A stretch of DNA of 64,000 bases from Actinotalea endophytica (lineage in GTDB: Bacteria; Actinomycetota; Actinomycetes; Actinomycetales; Cellulomonadaceae). Location: assembly GCF_025717005.1 (NCBI RefSeq), contig NZ_JAOVZU010000008.1, forward strand, positions 1 through 64,000. The letters are read 5' to 3'. Below the pieces are notes generated by a model. The model was not told the origin of the DNA and made no database searches. It saw only the letters and a list, made by a program, of their open reading frames with translations. The number at the start of each line of letters is the position of its first letter. Position 1 is the first letter of the stretch. Below are positions 7,812 through 15,762 of this stretch, piece by piece. Both the position numbers and the translations under genes were made by a program.

Positions 7812-8933
7812 ATGCCGACTGTCGACGCCGTCCGCTCCGCCCTGCACACCGTCCTCGACCCGGAGATCCGGCGTCCGATCACCGACCTGGGCATGGTCCG
7901 CTCGGTCGACGTCGACGCGGGCGCTGTGGTCGTGGGCATCGACCTGACGACCGCGGGCTGCCCGTTGCGCGACACGCTCACGCGGGACATCACCGCGGCG
8001 GTCGGCGAGCTCGACGGGGTGGCGAGCGTCGAGGTCCAGATGGGCGTCATGACGCCGGAGCAACGCGAGGCGCTGCGCACCCAGCTGCGCGGCGGACCGA
8101 CCCCGGTGATCCCGTTCGCGCAGCCGAACAGCCTCACCAAGGTCTACGCGATCGCCTCGGGCAAGGGTGGGGTCGGCAAGTCCTCGGTGACCTCGAACCT
8201 CGCGGCCGCGATGGCGGCCGACGGCCTCAACGTGGGCGTCGTGGACGCGGACGTGTACGGCTTCTCGGTGCCGCGCATGCTCGGCGTGGACCGTGCGCCG
8301 ACCAAGGTCGACGACATGATCCTGCCGCCCATCGCGCACGGCGTGAAGGTGATCTCGATCGGCATGTTCGTGCCGCCCGGCCAGCCCGTGGTGTGGCGCG
8401 GGCCGATGCTGCACCGCGCGCTCGAGCAGTTCCTCTCGGACGTGTTCTGGGGCGACCTGGACGTGCTGCTGCTCGACCTGCCCCCGGGGACCGGCGACAT
8501 CGCGATCTCGGTGGCGCAGCTGCTGCCGAACAGCGAGATCCTCGTCGTCACCACACCGCAGTCCGCCGCGGCCGAGGTCGCCGAGCGGGCGGGGTCGATC
8601 GCGAGCCAGACCCGCCAGCACGTGGTCGGCGTGCTGGAGAACATGTCCTGGTTCGAGACCCCGGACGGCACGCGGGTCGAGGTCTTCGGCTCGGGCGGTG
8701 GCGAGATGGTCGCCGCCAACCTGTCGACGGTCACCGGCACCTCGGTGCCGCTGCTGGCGCAGGTGCCCATGCAGACCTCGGTGCGGGCTGCGGGCGACGC
8801 CGGGACCCCGGTGGTCCTGTCCGAGCCGGACAGCCCCGCCGCGCAGGCGCTGCGCACGGTCGCGGAGACTCTCGCGGCCCGGTCGCGCGGCCTGGCCGGC
8901 AAGTCCCTGGGCATCACGCCGCTGACGCACTGA
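7812..8933 (+). CDS. mrp: Mrp/ApbC-type Fe-S cluster carrier ATPase
   Basis: A 373-residue P-loop ATPase of the Mrp/NBP35 family, which carries and delivers iron-sulfur clusters. The N-terminal 90 residues are a MIP18/DUF59 domain (LDPEIRRPITDLGMV and TTAGCPLRDT). The ATPase part starts with the deviant Walker A motif GKGGVGKSS near residue 118, followed by DADVYGFSVPRMLG and DLPPGTGD. The C-terminal CxxC found in many relatives is not seen, so clusters may be held differently. The ATG at 7812 (MPTVDAV) fits homologues better than the in-frame ATG at 7803. It is a monocistronic gene upstream of the galactose operon. Confidence 0.92.
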   Translation: MPTVDAVRSALHTVLDPEIRRPITDLGMVRSVDVDAGAVVVGIDLTTAGCPLRDTLTRDITAAVGELDGVASVEVQMGVMTPEQREALRTQLRGGPTPVIPFAQPNSLTKVYAIASGKGGVGKSSVTSNLAAAMAADGLNVGVVDADVYGFSVPRMLGVDRAPTKVDDMILPPIAHGVKVISIGMFVPPGQPVVWRGPMLHRALEQFLSDVFWGDLDVLLLDLPPGTGDIAISVAQLLPNSEILVVTTPQSAAAEVAERAGSIASQTRQHVVGVLENMSWFETPDGTRVEVFGSGGGEMVAANLSTVTGTSVPLLAQVPMQTSVRAAGDAGTPVVLSEPDSPAAQALRTVAETLAARSRGLAGKSLGITPLTH

Positions 8934-9033
8934 GACCCGGGCTGCGGCCCGGTCGGCGGGTGCGGCGGCCGGCGCAGGTCGACAGCACGCGGCCGGGGCC
9001 GACCGGCCGGTCGGAACGGCGTGCCCGCACATG

Positions 9034-9068
9034 TTGACTTTTGTTTGATTCTGGCGGACCATGTTCGC
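9034..9068 (+). promoter_or_regulatory. promoter/operator region of the galactose operon
   Basis: An AT-rich island (TTGACTTTTGTTTGATTC) stands out from its GC-rich surroundings. TTGACT at 9034-9039 is a good -35; a weak -10 about 17 nt later would place the transcript start at or very near the ATG at 9069. No Shine-Dalgarno sequence is seen, so a leaderless transcript is possible. The TTTGTTTGATT stretch resembles operators of DeoR-type repressors, consistent with autoregulation. Confidence 0.5.
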
Positions 9069-9845
9069 ATGCTCGCGTCGCAGCGCCAGGACGTCATCCT
9101 CGGGCAGGTCCAGGAGCACGGCGCCGTCCGGGTCGCCGACCTGGTCGTGGACCTCGACGTCTCGGACATGACGATCCGGCGCGACATCGCCGAGCTGGCG
9201 CGGCGCGGTCTGGTCCGCCGGGTGCACGGTGGCGCGGTCGATGCCCGGCGCGCCGCGCACGAGCCCGGCTTCCGCGCCAAGAGCTCGCTCGCCGGGGCCG
9301 AGAAGGCCGCGATCGCGCGGGCCGCCATCGACCTGGTGCGCCCCGGCAGCGCGATCGCCCTGTCCGCCGGCACCACCACGCACCTGTTGGCCCGGCTGCT
9401 CGCGGACAGCGACGTGCGGCCGCTCACAGTCGTGACCAACTCGCTGCCCGCGGCCGAGGCGTTGCACCGCCCCGACGACCACGGGCTCACGGTCGTGCTC
9501 ACCGGGGGCGTGCGCACCCCGTCGGACGCGCTCGTCGGCCCGCTCGCGACCCAGGCGCTCGTCGGCCTCCGGGTCGACCTGGCCTTCCTCGGTGTGCACG
9601 GCATCGACGTCGAAGGCGGTCTGACCACCCCGAACCTCCTCGAGGCGGAGACCGACCGCGCGATGGTCGCCGCCGCCGCACGCCTCGTGGTGCTCGCCGA
9701 CCACACCAAGTGGGCCGAGACCGGGCTCAGCCGGATCGCCGACCTGTCCGACGTGGACGTGCTGGTGACCGACGCGCTGCCGGACAACCTCGACCTCGAC
9801 ACCCTGCACGGCCTGGAGGTCGTGCTCGCCCCCGCAGGAGACTGA
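9069..9845 (+). CDS. DeoR/GlpR-family repressor of the galactose operon
   Basis: A 258-residue regulator. The ATG at 9069 (MLASQRQDVILGQVQEHG) is the start that fits the family. Residues 6-57 form the DeoR winged helix (VADLVVDLDVSDMTIRRDIAEL, here the recognition helix follows DLDVS; ends RRVHGGA). The rest is the DeoRC sugar-phosphate sensor, with SAGTTTHLLARLL, TNSLPAAEAL and the ADHTKWAE motif. It lies directly upstream of galT (1-bp gap) in the same operon, so it most likely represses galT-galK and itself until galactose phosphate or a related sugar phosphate accumulates. Ligand identity is inferred from context only. Confidence 0.9.
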   Translation: MLASQRQDVILGQVQEHGAVRVADLVVDLDVSDMTIRRDIAELARRGLVRRVHGGAVDARRAAHEPGFRAKSSLAGAEKAAIARAAIDLVRPGSAIALSAGTTTHLLARLLADSDVRPLTVVTNSLPAAEALHRPDDHGLTVVLTGGVRTPSDALVGPLATQALVGLRVDLAFLGVHGIDVEGGLTTPNLLEAETDRAMVAAAARLVVLADHTKWAETGLSRIADLSDVDVLVTDALPDNLDLDTLHGLEVVLAPAGD

Positions 9846-9846
9846 C

Positions 9847-11034
9847 ATGTCCGTTCGACGCACCGCGACGACGCTCGCCGACGGCCGCGACCTCTTCTAC
9901 TACGACGACACCCCGCCGTACTCCACCGGTGAGGCCACCCGCAGGCTGGACGACCCCCGGCCGCTGCCCGACCGGTTCGCGCCGATCCCCCAGCCGGACG
10001 GCACCACGGCCCCGGTCACCGGGCCCGAGATGCGCCTCGACCCGCTCACCGGCGACTGGATCCCGATGGCGAGCCACCGGATGAACCGCACGTTCCTGCC
10101 GGCCGCGGACGCCTGCCCGTTGTGCCCGGCGCGCACCGGGGAGTCGGGCAGCGGCTACTCCGACGGCGAGGTCCCGGACACCGCGTACGACGTCGTCGTG
10201 TTCGAGAACCGGTTCCCGGCGCTGATGCAGCTGCCCGGGGCCGGCGACGCGCCCTGGGCGGTCGACGGCGAGGACATCTGGCAGGCCCGGCCCGCTGCCG
10301 GCCGGTGCGAGGTGGTCTGCTTCTCGTCCGACCACACCGCGTCGTTCGCCGACCTCACCCCGCACCGGGTCCGCACGATCATCGAGGCCTGGGCGGACCG
10401 CACCGCCGAGCTGTCCGCGCTGCCCGGGATCGAGCAGGTCTTCGCGTTCGAGAACCGCGGCCCGGAGATCGGCGTCACCCTCCCCCACCCGCACGGGCAG
10501 ATCTACGCCTTCCCCTACGTCACGCCGCGGACCCGGGCGATGCTCGACCGCGCCGCCGAGCACCGCGAGCGGACCGGCCGGAGCCTGCTGCGCGATGTGC
10601 TCGACGCCGAGCTGCGCGTTGGGACCCGGGTGGTCGCCGAGTCGGAGCACTGGGTCGCCTACGTGCCGGCCGCGGCGCGCTGGCCGGTCGAGGTGCACCT
10701 CGCGCCGCGCCGCGACGTGCTCGACCTGCCGGGCCTCACCGACGACGAGCGGGACGACCTCGCGATCACCTACCTGGGCCTGCTGCGACGCCTCGACCGG
10801 TTCTTCGTCGACCCCGACGACGGCGCGCCGATCCCGCTGCCGTACATCGCGGGCTGGCACCAGGCCGTGGTGGGCGAGGGCCGCGAGCTCGGCCGCCTGC
10901 ACCTGCAGCTGCTGTCGGTCCGCCGCGCGCCCGGCAAGCTCAAGTACCTCGCCGGCGTCGAGTCCGGCATGGCGTCCTGGATCTCCGACACCACCCCCGA
11001 ACGCGTCGCCGCACGTCTCAAGGAGCTCGCATGA
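9847..11034 (+). CDS. galT: galactose-1-phosphate uridylyltransferase
   Basis: A 395-residue enzyme of the Leloir pathway that exchanges UMP between UDP-glucose and galactose-1-phosphate in the cytosol. The active-site HPH triad is at residues 214-216 within LPHPHGQIYAFPYV; the histidine at 216 is the expected UMP-carrying nucleophile. A CPLC pair (residues 89-92 region) matches the structural zinc site of many GalT enzymes, and FENRGPEIG precedes the catalytic motif. Length is slightly above the E. coli enzyme. It is the second gene of the operon; its stop overlaps the galK start (ATGA). Confidence 0.96.
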   Translation: MSVRRTATTLADGRDLFYYDDTPPYSTGEATRRLDDPRPLPDRFAPIPQPDGTTAPVTGPEMRLDPLTGDWIPMASHRMNRTFLPAADACPLCPARTGESGSGYSDGEVPDTAYDVVVFENRFPALMQLPGAGDAPWAVDGEDIWQARPAAGRCEVVCFSSDHTASFADLTPHRVRTIIEAWADRTAELSALPGIEQVFAFENRGPEIGVTLPHPHGQIYAFPYVTPRTRAMLDRAAEHRERTGRSLLRDVLDAELRVGTRVVAESEHWVAYVPAAARWPVEVHLAPRRDVLDLPGLTDDERDDLAITYLGLLRRLDRFFVDPDDGAPIPLPYIAGWHQAVVGEGRELGRLHLQLLSVRRAPGKLKYLAGVESGMASWISDTTPERVAARLKELA

Positions 11035-12269
11035 CCACGCACCGCGTCCGCGCCTGGGACGTCGCCGAGGGCGCGCGCCGCGCGACCGAGGCCTTCCGCG
11101 CCGAGTTCGGCGCCGAGCCCGACGGGGTCTGGTCGGCTCCGGGCCGGGTGAACCTGATCGGCGAGCACACCGACTACAACGGCGGCCTCTGCCTGCCGAT
11201 CGACCTGCCGCACCGCACCTACGTCGCGATGGCCCGCACCGCCGGTGACGCGATCGCCCTGGCCTCCGCGCAGGAGTCGTCGGGCGGCTGGCGCGGCGCC
11301 CTCGCCGACGTCGGTCCGGGGCGCGTGCCGGGTTGGGCCGCGTACGTCGCAGGGGTCGCCTGGTCCCTCGCGCAGGACGGCGCGACCGTCGGCGGGTTCG
11401 CCGCGGCGGTCGACTCGTGCGTCCCCTACGGCGCCGGCCTGTCCTCGTCCGCCGCCCTGGAGTCCGCGGTCGCGGTCGGCCTGGACGAGCTGTACGGGAT
11501 CGGGCTCGCCGACGACGACCCGGGACGCGCCCGGCTGGCGCAGGCGTGCATCCGCGCGGAGAACGAGATCGCCGGCGCGATGACCGGCGGCATGGACCAG
11601 ACCTCGTCCCTGCGCGCCTCGGCGGGGCACGCCCTGCTGTACGACACCCGGGACGGCTCGGTGCGCCACCTGCCGTTCGACCTGGCGGCGCACGGCCTCG
11701 CACTTCTCGTGGTCGACACCAAGGCGCCGCACCAGCTCGCCGACGGGCAGTACGCGAACCGGCGCGCGACCTGCGACGCGGCTGCGGCCCACCTCGGGGT
11801 CGCGACGCTGCGCGAGGTGGACCCTGCGGCGCTGGACGACGCGCTCGCGCGCCTGGACGCTCCCCTGCCGCTGTCCGGCGGCGGGTCCGCCGAGCCCGCG
11901 GTGCTGCGCGCCCGGGTCCGGCACGTCGTGACCGAGATCGCCCGGGTCGAGCAGTTCGTCGAGCTGCTCCAGTCGGACCGGGTGGCCGAGGTCGGGCCGC
12001 TCATGGACGCCTCGCACGCCTCGCTGCGCGACGACTACGAGGTGTCCTGCCCGGAGCTGGACGCGACCGTCGAAGCGGCACGGGGCGCCGGGGCGCTCGG
12101 CGCGCGGATGACCGGTGGTGGGTTCGGCGGTTCGGCGATCGCCCTCGTGCCGGTGGACCTGGTCGCTGCGGTGACGACGGCCGTCGAGCAGAGCTTCGCG
12201 GACCGCGGCTACGCGCCGCCGGCCTTCCTGGTCGCCGACGCAGCCGGGCCCGCGGCTCGCGACATCTGA
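11031..12269 (+). CDS. galK: galactokinase
   Basis: A 412-residue GHMP kinase that phosphorylates galactose with ATP, the step before GalT. The three family motifs are present: the galactokinase signature GRVNLIGEHTDYNGG (near residue 35), the glycine-rich ATP loop PYGAGLSSSAALE (near 125) and the C-terminal MTGGGFGGSAIAL (near 357). The ATG overlaps the galT stop by four bases, giving translational coupling. No galE or galactose transporter is in this operon, so UDP-galactose epimerase must be encoded elsewhere. A short hairpin follows the stop codon. Confidence 0.97.
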   Translation: MTTHRVRAWDVAEGARRATEAFRAEFGAEPDGVWSAPGRVNLIGEHTDYNGGLCLPIDLPHRTYVAMARTAGDAIALASAQESSGGWRGALADVGPGRVPGWAAYVAGVAWSLAQDGATVGGFAAAVDSCVPYGAGLSSSAALESAVAVGLDELYGIGLADDDPGRARLAQACIRAENEIAGAMTGGMDQTSSLRASAGHALLYDTRDGSVRHLPFDLAAHGLALLVVDTKAPHQLADGQYANRRATCDAAAAHLGVATLREVDPAALDDALARLDAPLPLSGGGSAEPAVLRARVRHVVTEIARVEQFVELLQSDRVAEVGPLMDASHASLRDDYEVSCPELDATVEAARGAGALGARMTGGGFGGSAIALVPVDLVAAVTTAVEQSFADRGYAPPAFLVADAAGPAARDI

Positions 12270-12277
12270 GGTCCGCA

Positions 12278-12295
12278 CGAGGCGCGGAGGCCTCG
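12278..12295 (+). terminator. short hairpin after galK
   Basis: CGAGGC and GCCTCG form a 6-bp stem with a 6-nt loop nine bases after the galK stop. No U-tract follows. It is a plausible but weak terminator for the galactose operon. Confidence 0.4.
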
Positions 12296-12315
12296 ACCGG
12301 CACGTCACGCGCCTC

Positions 12316-12331
12316 TGTGACGCAGTTCACA
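12316..12331. promoter_or_regulatory. Crp/GlxR-type palindrome upstream of the lipoprotein/export operon
   Basis: TGTGACGCAGTTCACA matches the Crp-family consensus TGTGA-N6-TCACA with perfect half-sites. It lies 214 bp upstream of the lipoprotein gene in the 275-bp gap between galK and that gene. It may control the export operon, or be a Crp site linked to galactose metabolism. Match is direct; function is inferred. The rest of the gap shows no other clear signal. Confidence 0.6.
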
Positions 12332-12544
12332 CCAGACACGCGCGCGGGATGCCCGAAGTACTCACGTCGTGACCGCCCTCGGCTGACAGGATCCACCCAG
12401 CGTCCCGACCCGATCGAGGGACGCACGCGCAGGGGGCGCGGAGTCACCGTTCGGTGACCCCGAGATCGATCCCACCGGGCCGGCCCGTCCGCCCGTGGGA
12501 CCGCGGCTGCCTTCGCGACGACTCCGAGCGGAAGGCACCCCCCG

Positions 12545-13558
12545 ATGTCTCTTTCCCGTCCTGTCGCCGGCCTCGTGCTGGCCTGCTCCGCGCTGGCCCT
12601 CGCCGGGTGCTCGGGCACCCCGGCGGCGTCGCCGAGCACCGCCGGTCCACTGGAGGCGTTCTTCGCCGACGCGATGGGCAGCTACGACGAGGAGGCCGCC
12701 AACCGCGACGCGATGCAGGTCGAGGAGCTCGTCGCACAGTGCATGGCCGAGCAGGGCTTCGAGTACACGCCGGTCGACCAGTCCCAGGGCATCTCGTACA
12801 GCAGCGACGACCTGGACGTCGAGTGGGGCACCCTCGAGTTCGCCGAGCAGTACGGCTACGCCATCACCACCGACCCCTGGGGCACCATGACCGAGGAGAG
12901 CCCCGAGGAGGCCCAGGAGTGGGTCGACCCGAACGAGGACTACGTCGCGGCGATGTCCGAGACCGAGCAGCAGGCGTACTACACCGCGCTGTACGGCGAC
13001 CAGAGCCAGTACGAGGAGGTCGAGGACGGCGAGGAGATCGAGTACAACTGGGAGGACAACGGCTGCCAGGGCGCCGCGCAGCACGAGGTCTACGAGGGCG
13101 GCGACGCGGTCGACAGCGACCAGTTCCAGGCGCTCTGGGACGACATGGACGCCATGTGGCAGGCGGTCCAGGACGACCCGCGGATGGCCGAGGCCGTCGC
13201 CGGCTGGGCCTCCTGCATGGCCGACGCCGGATACCCGGGCATGGCGAGCTTCGACGACCCGCAGAACCAGATCTCCGACCAGGTGAACGCCCTGTGGGAC
13301 GACGCGTACGCGGACCTCGACCCCGAGACCGCGACCGAGGACGACTGGGCCGCCGTCGAGGACCAGGTCCAGGGCGAGCAGGCCGCGCTGACCGACACCG
13401 AGATCGCCATGGCGACCGCGGACTACACCTGCCGTGACGACGCCGACGTCACGAGCCTGCAGACCGAGGTCCAGAACGAGTACGAGCAGGAGTTCGTCGA
13501 CAGCCACCGCGACGCGCTCGAGGCGTACAAGGCCACGATGACCGAGCAGACCTCCTGA
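12545..13558 (+). CDS. acidic secreted lipoprotein, first gene of an export operon
   Basis: A 337-residue protein with a lipoprotein signal: a short positive start, a hydrophobic core and an LAGC lipobox with the lipidated cysteine at 22. The mature part is strikingly acidic and rich in Glu, Asp, Tyr, Trp and Gln, with several Cys residues (QCMAEQGF, DNGCQGAAQH, ASCMADAGYPG, DYTCRDD) that could form disulfides. No known enzyme domain is recognised. It overlaps the adaptor gene by one base (TGATG), so it belongs to the MacB-like transporter behind it, perhaps as a surface sensor or binding component. The function is not known. Confidence 0.85.
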   Translation: MSLSRPVAGLVLACSALALAGCSGTPAASPSTAGPLEAFFADAMGSYDEEAANRDAMQVEELVAQCMAEQGFEYTPVDQSQGISYSSDDLDVEWGTLEFAEQYGYAITTDPWGTMTEESPEEAQEWVDPNEDYVAAMSETEQQAYYTALYGDQSQYEEVEDGEEIEYNWEDNGCQGAAQHEVYEGGDAVDSDQFQALWDDMDAMWQAVQDDPRMAEAVAGWASCMADAGYPGMASFDDPQNQISDQVNALWDDAYADLDPETATEDDWAAVEDQVQGEQAALTDTEIAMATADYTCRDDADVTSLQTEVQNEYEQEFVDSHRDALEAYKATMTEQTS

Positions 13559-15078
13559 TGGCGCCGACTCCCGGTCGGACCCTGGCGGTCGTCGCCGCGA
13601 CCGCGGTGGTCAGCCTGGGCGCCGGTCTCGCGCTGAGCCACCTGATCGTCTCCCCCGCCGAGGCCGCTGCGCAGGCCGCGCCGCCCGAGGCGGGCCCGAT
13701 CACGGTGCCGGTCGAGGAGCGCACGCTGTCGAACGAGGTCGTCCTGCGTGGCGACGCGATCTACGAGGACCCGCTGGACGTGACGATCGAGACCGGCGAC
13801 CTCGGCGGTCCCGCCGTCGTCACCGGGCAGGTTCCCGAGGTCGGTTCCACGATCGAGGCCGGCTCGGTGATCCTCGAGGTCACCGGCCGCCCGGTGATCC
13901 TGCTCGGGGGCGACCTGCCGGTCTACCGGACGCTCCGCGCCGGGGGCTCCGGCCCGGACGTCCGACAGCTCAAGGAAGCACTGGCCGCGCTCGGGCTCGA
14001 CGCCGGCGACCCCGCGACCGGCTACGACGCGCAGACCGCCGCCGCGGTCCGTGCCCTGTACGAACGGGTCGGCTACCCCGCACCCGCAGCCGGCGACGAG
14101 GCCGACGCGGCGGCCGACGCCGCCGCCGACGAGGTTCGTGCGGCCGAGCAGCAGGTCAGCGCCGCACAGCGGGAGCTCGATGCGGCCGGTTCGGGGCTGG
14201 GCGAGCCCGAGCGGGTCCGGCTCCAGGCCGCGGTCGACACCGCGCAGGCCCGGCTCGACGAGGCGACGACCGCCTGCAGCGCCGACCCCGACGCGTGCCT
14301 CAACTCAGAGGTCGTCGCGGCCCGCGGCGACCTCGACGCCGCCCGCGCCGACCTCGCCGCAGCACAGGCACCGGCCGACGTCGCCGCGCAGCGCGCAGCG
14401 CTCGACGAGGCCCAGCGCGGCCTCGCCACGGCGCGATCACGGCTCTCCGACGCACGGCTCGCCGAGCTCACCCCGCTGCCCGCGAGCGAGATCGTCTACC
14501 TGCCGGCCACCCCGCGCCGGGTCGACGCGGTGTCGGTGCAGCGCGGCGCGATCGTCGCCGGGACGCCGGTGATGAGCGTGTCCGGCGCGACGCTCCAGAT
14601 CGAGGGCATGGTCGCCGACACCGACGCCGCACTCGTCGTCGAGGGCAGCGACGTGGCCATCGCGCTGCCCGGCGGCGACGAGGTCCCCGGCACCGTCCAG
14701 ACCGTCGGCGGCGGGGCCGACGCCGCTGCCGAGGCCGGGCGGACCCGCGTCGTGGTGGTGCCGGGCGAGCTCACCGAGGACCAGCGGCAGGAGCTGCAGG
14801 GCGCGAACGTCCGGATCACGGTCCCGGTGTCAGCGACCGACGGCGAGGTGCTGGCGGTCCCGGCCGCGGCGCTGACCGCGGGGCCCGGCGGCGAGGCCCG
14901 GGTCGAGGTGGCGCACGGTTCGTCCACGACTCTCGTCACGGTCGCGACCGGGCTGGCCGCGGACGGGTTCGTCGAGGTGTCCGCGACCGGCGACGGGTCG
15001 CTCGCCGCGGGCGACCTCGTGGTGGTCGGCACCGGCGCGGGCACCGCCGGCGACGACACCACGTCCGACGAGGGCTGA
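13558..15078 (+). CDS. export adaptor (HlyD/MFP-like) with peptidoglycan-binding domain
   Basis: A 506-residue protein with an N-terminal membrane anchor (about residues 8-30). Visible parts: a beta-rich lipoyl/barrel-like segment, a peptidoglycan-binding type 1 motif (GGSGPDVRQLKEALAALGLD, near residues 128-147) and a long Ala/Arg/Glu-rich coiled coil (about 180-300) with two Cys in TACSADPDACLN. A second barrel region follows (APVMS-type repeats and a QGANVRITVPV segment), then a short C-terminal tail. The layout matches periplasmic adaptors of tripartite pumps, adapted to a Gram-positive wall. Together with the ATPase and permease it should move an unknown substrate outward. Confidence 0.85.
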   Translation: MAPTPGRTLAVVAATAVVSLGAGLALSHLIVSPAEAAAQAAPPEAGPITVPVEERTLSNEVVLRGDAIYEDPLDVTIETGDLGGPAVVTGQVPEVGSTIEAGSVILEVTGRPVILLGGDLPVYRTLRAGGSGPDVRQLKEALAALGLDAGDPATGYDAQTAAAVRALYERVGYPAPAAGDEADAAADAAADEVRAAEQQVSAAQRELDAAGSGLGEPERVRLQAAVDTAQARLDEATTACSADPDACLNSEVVAARGDLDAARADLAAAQAPADVAAQRAALDEAQRGLATARSRLSDARLAELTPLPASEIVYLPATPRRVDAVSVQRGAIVAGTPVMSVSGATLQIEGMVADTDAALVVEGSDVAIALPGGDEVPGTVQTVGGGADAAAEAGRTRVVVVPGELTEDQRQELQGANVRITVPVSATDGEVLAVPAAALTAGPGGEARVEVAHGSSTTLVTVATGLAADGFVEVSATGDGSLAAGDLVVVGTGAGTAGDDTTSDEG

Positions 15079-15081
15079 GCG

Positions 15082-15762
15082 ATGAGCGTCCCCGCGGTGA
15101 TCGAGCTGCGGCAGGCGAGCCGGACGTTCTCCGGCCACACCCCGGTGCAGGCGCTGCGTCCGACCGACCTCGTGGTCGAGCGTGGCGACTACGTCTCGGT
15201 GGTCGGCCCGAGCGGCTCGGGCAAGTCCACGCTGCTGAACCTGCTCGGGCTGCTGGACCGGCCGACCGGTGGCAGCTACCTGCTCGACGGTCTGGACACC
15301 GGCACGCTCAGCGAGGACGACCGCGCGACCGTGCGTGGCGGCCGGATCGGCTTCGTCTTCCAGTCCTTCCACCTGCTCCCGCACCGCACCGTCCTGGAGA
15401 ACGTGCTGCTCGCCACGCTCTACTCGGGGGTGCCACGGCGCGAACGGCACGAGCGGGCGCACGCCGCGCTCGAGCGCGTGGGGCTGTCGAACCGCCTCGA
15501 CTTCAGCCCGGCCGTGCTGTCCGGGGGTGAGCGCCAGCGGGTCGCGGTCGCGCGCGCCGTGATCGCCGCACCCCAGGTGCTGCTCGCCGACGAGCCAACC
15601 GGCAACCTCGACTCCACCACCACCGCAGGCGTGCTCGACCTGTTCGACGAGCTGCACGCCGACGGCCTGACACTCGTCGTGATCACCCACGACTCCGCGG
15701 TCTCGGCCCGAGCCCGTCGGCGGGTCCGGATCGCCGACGGCACGCTGAGGGAGGCTTCGTGA
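15082..15762 (+). CDS. ABC transporter ATP-binding protein (MacB/LolD type)
   Basis: A 226-residue ATPase with Walker A GPSGSGKS (near residue 43), Q-loop FVFQSFHLLPHRT, signature LSGGERQRVAVARA, Walker B VLLADEPTGNLD and the switch histidine in VITHD. The LLGLLDRPTGG and DEPTGNLDS sequences mark the MacB/LolD/FtsE-like group that powers mechanotransmission rather than classical import. It follows the adaptor gene by 3 bp, and its stop overlaps the permease start (GTGA). Confidence 0.95.
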   Translation: MSVPAVIELRQASRTFSGHTPVQALRPTDLVVERGDYVSVVGPSGSGKSTLLNLLGLLDRPTGGSYLLDGLDTGTLSEDDRATVRGGRIGFVFQSFHLLPHRTVLENVLLATLYSGVPRRERHERAHAALERVGLSNRLDFSPAVLSGGERQRVAVARAVIAAPQVLLADEPTGNLDSTTTAGVLDLFDELHADGLTLVVITHDSAVSARARRRVRIADGTLREAS

